Below, in pieces: positions 5,720-12,793 of a stretch of 14,452 bases of DNA. Every line of letters starts with the position of its first letter. The first letter of the stretch is position 1. This DNA is from an uncultured bacterium (GTDB lineage: Bacteria; Bacillota; Clostridia; Christensenellales; Borkfalkiaceae). Below the pieces are notes generated by a model. The model had not been told where the DNA came from. It saw only the letters and a program-made list of their open reading frames with translations, and did no database searches. The stretch covers positions 1 to 14,452 of the forward strand of contig CAKXBD010000041.1 of NCBI GenBank assembly GCA_934871445.1, written 5' to 3'. Made by a program: the position numbers and the translations under genes.

Positions 5720-7552
5720 TCAAAGCAAGGTTTCAAAGACGCGCAGGACGGAATCGAACAGCCTGCCGATAAACGTCTGCCGCGTATCTTCGAGCGAAAT
5801 TTTTTTGGACTCCTTAAAGACCGCGAGGCAGTCCTTTTTCAAAGCCCCGACCGCGGGACAATTCGAAAAATAAACGGCATTTTCGAAATGCAGATAGAGA
5901 CTCCTGTAATCGAGATTGATCGTTCCCACGACGCCGGTCTCGTCGTCGCAGACCATGCTCTTGGCATGAATAAAGCCGGGGGTGTATTCGTAAATCCTGA
6001 CGCCCGCTTTGAGGAGCGGCCCGTAATTGGCTCTTGTGAGGCGGAACACGGTCTTTTTATCGGGAACCCCGGGCGTCACGATACGGACGTCCACGCCCCG
6101 TTTGGCGGCGTTACAGAGCGCCGTGCGCATAAAGTCGTCCAGAACGAGGTACGGGGTAAAAATATACAAATATTTGCAGGCGCGATTGATAAGTTCCAGA
6201 TAAACCGTCTCTCCCACGCTCTCTCTGTCGAGCGGAGAATCGTCATAAGGCTGAATAATTAATCCCCTCTTTTCCGGTTCCCCCTCAACGCCCTCTGTCC
6301 CTTCGGAGCTCTCCGCCGCGTTTACAAATTTGCGGTTTAATTCGCTTTCATTTATCACGATCGAGGGCAGGTACTTTTCGACGCTTTCATTTGCCGTTTC
6401 GGCGGGCGCGTCGTTTTTCGCGTTTTCGCCCGTCGATTCCGTCGATCTTCCCGCCCTGACTTCCACGGGGATTTCGGTACCGTTTTTCCCTACCGAACCG
6501 ACGGGTTCGAGTTCGATTTCCCCTTCGAGATATTCGGGCGCGATATAATTGCGCAAGGCCCCCTTGTCCTTTCGGAAAGCGTTCCAGATATTGAAAAACA
6601 TCATAGTAAAGGAATTGACTGCCCTTCCCGTAACGCGCACGCCCGTGTCTTTCCATTTTCCGTGTTTTACTTTTTCATCGATATATTCGTCCGCAAGATT
6701 AATTCCGCCCGTAAAAGCCGTTTTTCCGTCCACGACGAGAATTTTTCGGTGATCCCGATTGTTCATGCGCATCGTAAAGACGGGAACGGCGGGATTGAAG
6801 CGGAAACACTTGATATTCGGGTGCAGAGATTCGAGATATTTGTCATATTTGGGCGGAAGCAGGAGCAGGCTTCCCACGTCGTCAAAGATGAGTTTAATTT
6901 CCACGCCCTCGTTTGCCTTTTTGAGAAGGAGTTCCCTGAACGTATCCCACATTTTTCCGCCGGAGATGATGAAATATTCCGCCAAAATAAACCTTTTCGC
7001 GCTTTCCAAGGCCTCCAACATATCCTTGAACATTTCTTTTCCCGAGGGATAATAGGTAACGTCGCCTTCTCCGTATGCGGGATAATTGGCATAATTCATG
7101 AGATAGCGGCAGGTTTCGGTATTTCTCCCTCCTCCGTCCACAAAGGCCTTTACCTCCGCGTCCTGTACGAGTACACCCGCATTTTCCCTCTTTGCGGCGG
7201 AAATCCGCCTGTTCATTCTGCGCGTCGGCCGCCCCTCCCCGAATAAGAGATAGAGCGAAATTCCGCAAATCGGCAGAATGAGAATCATAATGACCCAATT
7301 GAGCTTTGCGCTCGGCTTCTCGTTGCGGTTGATGATATAGAGCACGAACAGCACTCCGAGAATCTCCACGGCGAACAGAACCGCCCTTCCCGCCGTATAA
7401 AAACTTGCCATCAAAAAGCCGTAAAGAACGATCTGCACCAATACCAAGGCTACGGTGAGAATGACGCGGTTATAGATAAGCGTCTTATAGCGCCTGTCTT
7501 TGAGAATATTTTTTTCTATCCGCCTGCGGCGTCTTTCGTTCATGAATTTCAA
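5720..7552 (-). CDS. cls: Cardiolipin synthase (two-HKD phospholipase D family) with an unusually long interdomain linker
   Basis: This membrane enzyme joins two phosphatidylglycerols into cardiolipin and glycerol. The 610 residues comprise a basic N-terminus (RRRRRIEK), hydrophobic segments at about 30-50, 54-74 and 85-104, then two phospholipase D halves. HKD motif 1 has H268, K270, D275 and GGIN at 282-285. HKD motif 2 has H529, K531, D536 and GTIN at 543-546. All catalytic residues are present. Usual bacterial Cls proteins are about 480-510 residues. The excess lies mostly at about 345-440 between the halves, a Glu/Ser/Thr/Gly/Ala-rich stretch without clear fold. The start at 7552 is TTG, chosen because AAAGGA lies 9 nt before it; the in-frame ATG at 7543 would have an 18-nt gap but cannot be excluded. 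It is followed closely by a lipoprotein gene. Confidence 0.93.
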   Translation of the reverse strand: MKFMNERRRRRIEKNILKDRRYKTLIYNRVILTVALVLVQIVLYGFLMASFYTAGRAVLFAVEILGVLFVLYIINRNEKPSAKLNWVIMILILPICGISLYLLFGEGRPTRRMNRRISAAKRENAGVLVQDAEVKAFVDGGGRNTETCRYLMNYANYPAYGEGDVTYYPSGKEMFKDMLEALESAKRFILAEYFIISGGKMWDTFRELLLKKANEGVEIKLIFDDVGSLLLLPPKYDKYLESLHPNIKCFRFNPAVPVFTMRMNNRDHRKILVVDGKTAFTGGINLADEYIDEKVKHGKWKDTGVRVTGRAVNSFTMMFFNIWNAFRKDKGALRNYIAPEYLEGEIELEPVGSVGKNGTEIPVEVRAGRSTESTGENAKNDAPAETANESVEKYLPSIVINESELNRKFVNAAESSEGTEGVEGEPEKRGLIIQPYDDSPLDRESVGETVYLELINRACKYLYIFTPYLVLDDFMRTALCNAAKRGVDVRIVTPGVPDKKTVFRLTRANYGPLLKAGVRIYEYTPGFIHAKSMVCDDETGVVGTINLDYRSLYLHFENAVYFSNCPAVGALKKDCLAVFKESKKISLEDTRQTFIGRLFDSVLRVFETLL

Positions 7553-7597
7553 TACCGTCCGTCCTTTGGAAATTTTTTATAACTCGTGAATACTATG

Positions 7598-7626
7598 ATT
7601 GTAACAGTTTTTTTCTCTTTTGTCAA
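7598..7626 (-). promoter_or_regulatory. Sigma-A promoter for cls
   Basis: On the minus strand a consensus -35 TTGACA (7621-7626), a 17-bp spacer and -10 TACAAT (7598-7603) with a TG extended -10. Transcription should start near 7591, about 40 nt before the cls start. It is divergent from the rubrerythrin promoter, with 51 bp between the two -35 boxes. That interval includes a 13-bp AT-rich inverted repeat (GGAAAA, T, TTTTCC at 7657-7669) of unknown meaning. Confidence 0.9.
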
Positions 7627-7677
7627 CAAACGTATTTTCCGCAAAAAAATTTTATAGGAAAATTTTTCCGAAACCTA

Positions 7678-7706
7678 TTGACAAAGTACCTTAATTATAG
7701 TATACT
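7678..7706 (+). promoter_or_regulatory. Strong sigma-A promoter for rubrerythrin
   Basis: Consensus -35 TTGACA (7678-7683), a 17-bp spacer and -10 TATACT (7701-7706). Together with the AAGGAGG ribosome site at 7737-7743 it predicts high expression. Transcription should start near 7713. The -10 is buried in the palindrome at 7695-7710, so the promoter looks repressible. Confidence 0.9.
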
Positions 7707-7710
7707 ATAA
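7695..7710 (+). promoter_or_regulatory. Perfect 16-bp palindrome over the rubrerythrin -10, PerR-box-like operator candidate
   Basis: TTATAGTATACTATAA is an exact palindrome; two further flanking base pairs also match after one mismatch. It resembles the PerR/Fur-family box (TTATAAT, one base, ATTATAA) in its TTATA and TATAA ends, but it is one base longer, with no odd central base. PerR regulates rubrerythrin-type genes in several clostridia. Binding here would cover the -10 and block RNA polymerase. The palindrome is seen directly; the regulator is inference. Confidence 0.55.
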
Positions 7711-7754
7711 ATACTTTAATAAAACATAGTCTTATTAAGGAGGCTAAAAGAAAA

Positions 7755-8294
7755 ATGAAAGAATTAAAAGGCACAAAGACGGAAGCGAATTTGAAGACAG
7801 CGTTTGCGGGAGAGTCGGAAGCGACGAACAAGTACACTTATTTTGCGAGCAAAGCGAAGAAAGACGGATACGTGCAGATTTCGGCGATTTTTGAAGAGAC
7901 GGCGAAAAACGAGCGCGAGCACGCGAAAATGTGGTACAAGCTGTTGAGCGGCGGAATCGGAGACACGAAAGAAAATCTTCGCATTGCGGCGGCGGGCGAG
8001 AACTATGAATGGACGGACATGTACGCGGGTTTTGCCAAGACGGCGCGGGAAGAAGGCTTCGAGGAGATCGCGCGGCTGTTCGACGGCGTGGCGGCGATCG
8101 AGAAGGAGCACGAGGCGAGATATAAGAAATTGCTTGCGAATATCGAGGGCGATCTGGTCTTTTCCAAGGACGGAGACGTGGTATGGCAATGCAGCAACTG
8201 CGGGCATATCTGCGTGGGCAAGAAGGCTCCCGAAGTGTGTCCCGTCTGCGCTCATCCGCAGAGCTATTTTCAGGTAAAGGCGGAAAATTATTGA
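7755..8294 (+). CDS. rbr: Rubrerythrin (peroxide-reducing diiron protein)
   Basis: This cytoplasmic NADH-linked peroxidase of anaerobes reduces hydrogen peroxide at a non-sulphur diiron site, with electrons passed through a rubredoxin-like iron. The 179 residues have the four-helix ferritin-like domain first (1 to about 135), with diiron ligands expected at E20, E53 and H56 (ExxH at 53-56), E82 or E85, and E116 and H119 (ExxH at 116-119). The C-terminal rubredoxin domain follows, with C146xxC149 and C162xxC165. Length and domain order match classical rubrerythrin. The ATG at 7755 has AAGGAGG at 7737-7743, a little far at 11 nt but strong. It is a single-gene unit: own promoter with a palindromic operator candidate, and own terminator right after the stop. 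Confidence 0.97.
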   Translation: MKELKGTKTEANLKTAFAGESEATNKYTYFASKAKKDGYVQISAIFEETAKNEREHAKMWYKLLSGGIGDTKENLRIAAAGENYEWTDMYAGFAKTAREEGFEEIARLFDGVAAIEKEHEARYKKLLANIEGDLVFSKDGDVVWQCSNCGHICVGKKAPEVCPVCAHPQSYFQVKAENY

Positions 8295-8308
8295 TTTTTC
8301 CGAAAAAG

Positions 8309-8338
8309 AAAGGCGCTTTTTGAAAAGCGCCTTTTTTA
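8309..8338. terminator. Bidirectional terminator between rubrerythrin and aldehyde dehydrogenase genes
   Basis: AGGCGCTTTT (8311-8320) pairs perfectly with AAAAGCGCCT (8323-8332). The plus side runs into six T, the minus side into TTTCTTTTTC. It lies 15 nt past the rubrerythrin stop and touches the stop region of the minus-strand gene at 8336. Confidence 0.92.
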
Positions 8339-9718
8339 TTTGAGGAATTTTCTCAGCATTTTTTGATATTTTTTCCGATACGGCCGATAGCGCATGGGCA
8401 AATCGATGAACGTCTTTTTATCGACGATACTCTTTTCGTGCGTAAAGCAATCGAAGCCCTTTTTCCCGTGATAGCTGCCCATGCCGCTCATACCTACTCC
8501 GCCGAACGCCATCTCGCTGGTAGCGAGGTGAATAATCGTATCGTTGACGCAGCCTCCGCCGAAACGACATTCGCAAAGTACCTTTTCCACGGCGTTCTTG
8601 TCTGAGGAAAAGATATAGAGCGCGAGTGGCGACGGCCTGTCGTTTACGATTTTTATGACTTCCTCCAAAGTATCAAACGCGAGCACGGGCATGATCGGGC
8701 CGAAGATTTCTTCTTTCATCGCCTTGTCCTCCCATGTCACGCCGTCCATTACGGTGGGGGCAATTTTCAAAGTCTCCCCGTCCATGTCCCCGCCGAACAC
8801 CACTTTTTTTTCGTCTATCAGTCCCGAGACTCTTTGAAAATGCTTGGGGCTGATAATTTTTCCGTAGGTATCGTCGGCGAGCGGATTTTCTCCGTATTGT
8901 AGAAGAATCTGCTTTTTCACTTCTTCGAGGAAAATATTCTTTACGCTCTTTTGAACGTAGACATAATCGGGCGCGACGCAGGTCTGCCCCGCGTTGAGAT
9001 ATTTCCCGAACACGATCCGCTTTGCCGCGAGCGGAATATCCGCGGTTTCGTCCACGATGCAGGGGCTCTTTCCGCCGAGCTCCAAGGCGACGGGAATCAA
9101 ATTTTCCGAAGCCTTTCTCATGACCTCTTTTCCGACGGCGACGCTCCCCGTAAAGAAGATTTTATCGAATTTCAAATCGAGCAGTCGCGCATTTTCCGCC
9201 CTGCCGCCCAAAGCGACCGCCGCATATTCTTCGGGAAACGTCTTTCCGATAATATCGAAGAGCACCTTCGAGACGTTCGGGGAATAAGCGGAGGGCTTCA
9301 AGACGGCGGTATTTCCCGCCGCGAGCGCGTCCGCCAACGGTTCGAGGGTCAACAGGACGGGATAATTCCAAGGGCTCATAATGAGCACGCAGCCGTAGGG
9401 GGATTTTCGGATAAAACTTTTCGCAGCGAACTGCGACAGAGGTGTTTTCACCCTTTTATCCTTGGAAAATTTTTTTGTATGGCGAATGAGATAAGAGATT
9501 TCGGACAGCGTGAGTCCTACCTCGCACATATAGCTTTCAAACTCCCCTTTTCCAAGGTCCTCCTTCAAGGCGCGGCAGAGCGCTTCCTCGGACTCCCGAA
9601 TTGCCCGATAGAGCGCCTTCAAAGCAGAAATGCGATAGGCAGGGTCGAGTGTAACGCCGCTTGCAAAAAATTCCTTCTGCCTGTCGAGAAGTTTTTCAAA
9701 CTCGTCTTGTTTCTCCAT
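8336..9718 (-). CDS. NAD(P)-dependent aldehyde dehydrogenase, class 3-like
   Basis: This enzyme oxidises aldehydes to carboxylic acids using NAD(P). From ATG 9718 it has 460 residues, the usual size for class 3 ALDHs (YwdH/AlkH type), which prefer medium and long-chain aldehydes. Catalytic residues are all visible: oxyanion N118 in SPWNYP, cofactor loop FFTGS (188-192), general base E213 in LELGGKSP, nucleophile C247 in GQTCVAP, and EEIFGP near 336-341. The basic C-terminus (RYRPYRKKYQKMLRKFLK) is typical of the class and may touch membrane. The frame stays open 35 codons further upstream, but those codons are unlike the family and include the hairpins near 9732-9766; GGGAGAG 5 nt before 9718 supports the chosen start. 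It lies 164 bp downstream of trx. I see no clear promoter in that gap, so it may be read through from the hslVU-hisS-trx cluster. The physiological substrate is unknown. Confidence 0.92.
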   Translation of the reverse strand: MEKQDEFEKLLDRQKEFFASGVTLDPAYRISALKALYRAIRESEEALCRALKEDLGKGEFESYMCEVGLTLSEISYLIRHTKKFSKDKRVKTPLSQFAAKSFIRKSPYGCVLIMSPWNYPVLLTLEPLADALAAGNTAVLKPSAYSPNVSKVLFDIIGKTFPEEYAAVALGGRAENARLLDLKFDKIFFTGSVAVGKEVMRKASENLIPVALELGGKSPCIVDETADIPLAAKRIVFGKYLNAGQTCVAPDYVYVQKSVKNIFLEEVKKQILLQYGENPLADDTYGKIISPKHFQRVSGLIDEKKVVFGGDMDGETLKIAPTVMDGVTWEDKAMKEEIFGPIMPVLAFDTLEEVIKIVNDRPSPLALYIFSSDKNAVEKVLCECRFGGGCVNDTIIHLATSEMAFGGVGMSGMGSYHGKKGFDCFTHEKSIVDKKTFIDLPMRYRPYRKKYQKMLRKFLK

Positions 9719-9731
9719 GAAATCTCTCCCG

Positions 9732-9766
9732 TCCGTATGTACGGACTTATCCCGACGAATGTCGGT
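9732..9766 (-). other. Two small palindromes just upstream of the aldehyde dehydrogenase ribosome site
   Basis: A perfect 16-bp palindrome, GTCCGTA, TG, TACGGAC, lies at 9732-9747, directly before the GGGAGAG ribosome site. A second stem, CCGAC, GAAT, GTCGG, lies at 9753-9766. Neither has a T run, so they are not terminators. They could be a repressor operator in DNA or stacked hairpins in the mRNA leader that affect translation or stability. No regulator is identified. Confidence 0.5.
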
Positions 9767-9844
9767 AAAACTTTCCGCCTTTGCGAAATTCTCTTTTTCC
9801 GTTTCCGCAAGACGATTTTGCACTTTTTCCTATCTTTCCGAAAG

Positions 9845-9875
9845 GAGAGCGGCCTCTTCAAAAGCGGCCGCTCTC
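9845..9875 (-). terminator. Strong GC-rich hairpin after trx, possible weak terminator
   Basis: GAGAGCGGCC (9845-9854) pairs with GGCCGCTCTC (9866-9875) around an 11-nt loop, beginning 7 bp after the trx stop. On the minus strand it is followed only by CTTTCGG, without a real T run. It may be a leaky terminator that allows some read-through into the aldehyde dehydrogenase gene, or a 3'-end stabiliser of the upstream mRNA. Confidence 0.55.
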
Positions 9876-9882
9876 TCCATGC

Positions 9883-10197
9883 TCAGATGTTTTTTTCCAC
9901 AAACGCCGTCAAAGCCTCCTCGGGGACAAAGCCGAGGTTGTTGGCCGCGGGTTTTCCGTTCTTGAAAATAATGATATTCGGAATAGAGGTAATGCCGTAT
10001 TTCACGGCCGCGTCCTCGTTTTCGTCCACGTCGATCTTGACGAATTCCGCCTTTCCCTCGAATTTATCCGATACGTCCTCAAATACGGGCGCCAGCATGC
10101 GGCAGGGCCCGCACCAGGTAGCCCAGAAATCGCAGATGACGGGCTTTTCCCCCGCAATAAGTTCCTCCAATTCGTTAAACGTTACATATTTGACCAT
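9883..10197 (-). CDS. trxA: Thioredoxin
   Basis: This is a cytoplasmic protein-disulfide reductase recharged by thioredoxin reductase. Its 104 residues form a single classical thioredoxin fold. The active site is WCGPC with C29 and C32, the buried aspartate is D23, and the cis-proline is P73 in SIPN. An extra cysteine, C22, sits next to the buried aspartate and is not part of the classical motif. The start ATG at 10197 lies 6 bp after the hisS stop, and its ribosome site GGAG is formed by the last codons of hisS, so translation of the two is probably coupled. Placement at the end of an HslUV-HisRS cluster is likely convenience of transcription rather than a shared pathway. Confidence 0.96.
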   Translation of the reverse strand: MVKYVTFNELEELIAGEKPVICDFWATWCGPCRMLAPVFEDVSDKFEGKAEFVKIDVDENEDAAVKYGITSIPNIIIFKNGKPAANNLGFVPEEALTAFVEKNI

Positions 10198-10203
10198 AAT
10201 AAT

Positions 10204-11463
10204 TCATTCTCCTTTTTTCTTTTTGAAATATTCCACGGCGCTCGAAAAGTCCACTTTTTTGCTTTCCGAAGAAGCCATGCACTTGACGTTCATGGCGCCT
10301 TCCTGCAATTCGTTTCCGCCGATGACCGCGACATATTTTGCGCCGATTTTATCCGCATACTTAAATTGTGCTTTAATCGATCTTTCCATGTGATCGGTCT
10401 CCGCATAAATTCCCGCCTGCCTCAATCCGATCGTCAGGGAAAACGCCTTTTTCCGACATTCCGCGTCCATGCCCGCGAAATAGACCAGCGGTTTTTCCTC
10501 TTCGGGAATCTTTACGCCCGTCGATTCCATGACGAGAAGCAATCTCTCTATTCCGGCGGCAAACCCCACCGCGGGCGCGGGAGCGCCGCCCAGCTCTCCG
10601 ATGAGTCCGTCGTATCTGCCCCCGCCGCAGACGGTACCTTGCGCACCTATATCGTCGGAGACGAACTCGAACACCGTCCGCGTATAATAATCGAGGCCGC
10701 GCACGATTCGAGTGTCAATTTCATATTCAATTCCCGTCAAAGCGAGATATGCCTTTAAGGACTCAAAATGCTCCGCGCACTCGGGGCAGAGGTAATCGAG
10801 GATAGACGGCGCCTGCGCGTTAATTTTTCTGCATGCCTCCTCCTTGCAGTCGAGGAGACGGAGCGGATTTTTTTCGAATCTCGCCTTGCAGTCGTAGCAA
10901 AGCCCGTCGAGGTGAGGCGCGAAATATTCTTTCAAGGCCTTGTTGTAGGCGGCGCGGCAGGACGGACAACCTATGGAATTGATGCGGAGCTTGACCTTTA
11001 ATCCCAATCTTTTGAGGAGGGAATCGGCGAGGGAAATGACCTCCGCATCCGCGTCCGCGCCCTTTGCGCCGAACACTTCCACGCCGAACTGATGAAATTC
11101 GCGGAGCCTGCCCGCCTGCGGCCGCTCATAGCGGAACGCAGACGTAACGTAGTACATTTTCACGGGCAAGACGCCGTTTCCCAATCCGTTTTCGATAAAG
11201 GAGCGCGCCGCGCCGGCCGTTCCCTCGGGCTTCAAGGTAATCGAACGGTCTCCCTTGTCGCGGAAAGTATACATTTCCTTGGTGACGATATCCGTGGTAT
11301 CGCCTACGCCGCGCAGAAAAAGTTCGGTATGCTCGAATACGGGGGTGCGTATTTCTTTGAGATTATACAGCTTCGCGGTCTCGCGCGCGACGCCTTCCAC
11401 ATATTGCCACCTGTAAGCGTCGGCGGGCAACACATCTTTTGTCCCTTTGGGTATATTTATCAT
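10204..11463 (-). CDS. hisS: Histidyl-tRNA synthetase
   Basis: This class II aminoacyl-tRNA synthetase charges tRNA-His with histidine in the cytoplasm. The 419 residues show KPEGTAG (78-84), motif 2 with FRYERPQAGRLREFHQFG (110-127, catalytic R111), the histidine-binding RGLDYYTRT (255-263) with R255, motif 3 GFAAGIERL (300-308) and the C-terminal anticodon-binding domain (about 325-419). Four cysteine pairs in the insertion (166/169, 189/192, 206/211, 226/229) could bind zinc; I recall such cysteines in other Firmicute HisRS proteins. The start at 11463 has GGAGAG 5 nt upstream, inside the 19-bp gap from hslU. No T-box leader precedes it, as expected for an internal operon gene. Confidence 0.97.
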   Translation of the reverse strand: MINIPKGTKDVLPADAYRWQYVEGVARETAKLYNLKEIRTPVFEHTELFLRGVGDTTDIVTKEMYTFRDKGDRSITLKPEGTAGAARSFIENGLGNGVLPVKMYYVTSAFRYERPQAGRLREFHQFGVEVFGAKGADADAEVISLADSLLKRLGLKVKLRINSIGCPSCRAAYNKALKEYFAPHLDGLCYDCKARFEKNPLRLLDCKEEACRKINAQAPSILDYLCPECAEHFESLKAYLALTGIEYEIDTRIVRGLDYYTRTVFEFVSDDIGAQGTVCGGGRYDGLIGELGGAPAPAVGFAAGIERLLLVMESTGVKIPEEEKPLVYFAGMDAECRKKAFSLTIGLRQAGIYAETDHMERSIKAQFKYADKIGAKYVAVIGGNELQEGAMNVKCMASSESKKVDFSSAVEYFKKKKGE

Positions 11464-11482
11464 AAACGCTCTCCGAATCGTC

Positions 11483-12793
11483 TTATAAGACGTATTTTTT
11501 CAGATCTCTGTCGCCCGTCAGCTTGCTCAGATGCTCGTCCACATACTGCTTCGTAATATTCAAAGTCACCGTAGGATAATCCCCGCCGCCCGCATTGAAA
11601 GAAATATCTTCGAGGAGGTATTCCATCACCGTATGCAGCCGACGGGCGCCGATATCCTCGCTCGTCGCGTTGAGCTCTACGGAAATCTCCGCGATCCTTT
11701 CGATTGCGGAATCGTCGAATTTCAGGTCGATGTTATCCACGCCGAGGAGCTTCGCGTATTGGAAAGTCAACGAATTTTCCGTCTCGGTGAGGATACGGAC
11801 GAAGTCCTCCTTTTTGAGGCTTTTCAGCTCCACGGATACGGGGAAGCGCCCTTGCAGCTCGGGAATCAAATCCTCCACGGCAGCGACGTGGAAAGCGCCA
11901 GCCGCGATAAAGAGAATGAAATCCGTCTTGACAGGTCCGTATTTCGTGACGACCGTGGAACCCTCCACAATAGGCAGAATATCCCTTTGAACGCCCTCTC
12001 TCGAAACGTCGGCGCCTCCGCGGTTTCCCTTGCCCGCAATCTTGTCGATTTCGTCAATGAATACGATACCGTCGTTTTCCGCGCGGTAGACTGCTTCGGC
12101 CTTCACCGCGTCGTCGTCCACCAGCTTGGAGGCCTCCTCCTCGAGGGCGATCTGCATCGCCTCTTTTACGGAAATCTTGCGCTTCTTTTTCTTGTCCTTG
12201 AACATGTCGCCGAAGATGCTGCCGATACTGATCGCCGCTCCTCCGGGAACGAGCTCCATGGCCTGCGGGACGTCGCTCACTTCCATTTCCACGACGAGAT
12301 TGTCATAAGTCCCCTTTCTCAGCCCGTCTAAAAGATTGGCCTCGAAAATTTCCTTGGGCGTCTCTCCTCTGTCCTCTTTTTTCGCTTCGGCCAAAACCCT
12401 CACCATGCGTTTTTCCGCGGCGGCGGTGGCCTTGGCTTTGACTTCCTCTTCCTTTTCCGATTTCACCAGCCGATAGGCGCACTCCGCAAGATCGCGGATC
12501 ATGCCTTCGACGTCCTTTCCGACGTATCCCACCTCGGTGTATTTGGTCGCTTCCACCTTGATGAAGGGCGCTCGGACGAGCTTGGCGAGCCGCCTTGCTA
12601 TTTCGGTTTTTCCCACGCCCGTGGGCCCCTTCATGATGATGTTTTTCGGGGTAATTTCCTCGCGGATTTCGGCGGGAAGCTGCGCGCGACGGTAACGGTT
12701 TCTGAGCGCGATCGCCACCGCCTTTTTGGCCTCGTCCTGACCGATGATGTATTTATCCAGTTGATTGACTATCTGTTTGGGGGACAAATCCAT
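11483..12793 (-). CDS. hslU: HslU (ClpY), ATPase of the HslUV protease
   Basis: This AAA+ unfoldase forms hexamers that feed proteins into the HslV peptidase. The 436 residues show Walker A GPTGVGKT (56-63), pore loop GYVG (89-92), the inserted intermediate domain (about 110-230, Lys/Glu-rich with a KDKKKKRK run near 199-206), Walker B IVFIDEID (243-250), and the IPELQGRFP segment. The last residues DLKKYVL match the C-terminal tail (DLSRFIL in E. coli) that inserts into HslV and activates it. The stop of hslV and the ATG of hslU are directly adjacent (TAAATG), and the ribosome site GGAGGG at 12801-12806 lies in the last codons of hslV, so the pair is translationally coupled. Confidence 0.97.
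   Translation of the reverse strand: MDLSPKQIVNQLDKYIIGQDEAKKAVAIALRNRYRRAQLPAEIREEITPKNIIMKGPTGVGKTEIARRLAKLVRAPFIKVEATKYTEVGYVGKDVEGMIRDLAECAYRLVKSEKEEEVKAKATAAAEKRMVRVLAEAKKEDRGETPKEIFEANLLDGLRKGTYDNLVVEMEVSDVPQAMELVPGGAAISIGSIFGDMFKDKKKKRKISVKEAMQIALEEEASKLVDDDAVKAEAVYRAENDGIVFIDEIDKIAGKGNRGGADVSREGVQRDILPIVEGSTVVTKYGPVKTDFILFIAAGAFHVAAVEDLIPELQGRFPVSVELKSLKKEDFVRILTETENSLTFQYAKLLGVDNIDLKFDDSAIERIAEISVELNATSEDIGARRLHTVMEYLLEDISFNAGGGDYPTVTLNITKQYVDEHLSKLTGDRDLKKYVL

Noticed and set aside
9719..9823. Aldehyde dehydrogenase starting 35 codons further upstream at 9823
   Set aside because: The extra residues do not resemble the family and run through two palindromes; ATG 9718 with GGGAGAG upstream gives the normal family length.
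8951..10758. Two long overlapping plus-strand open frames (480 and 325 codons) opposite aldehyde dehydrogenase, trx and hisS
   Set aside because: They run through three conserved minus-strand genes and their gaps, with no start signals and no family resemblance. They result from the base composition of the real genes.
11464..11482. T-box leader for hisS
   Set aside because: The gap from hslU is only 19 bp and holds just the ribosome site.
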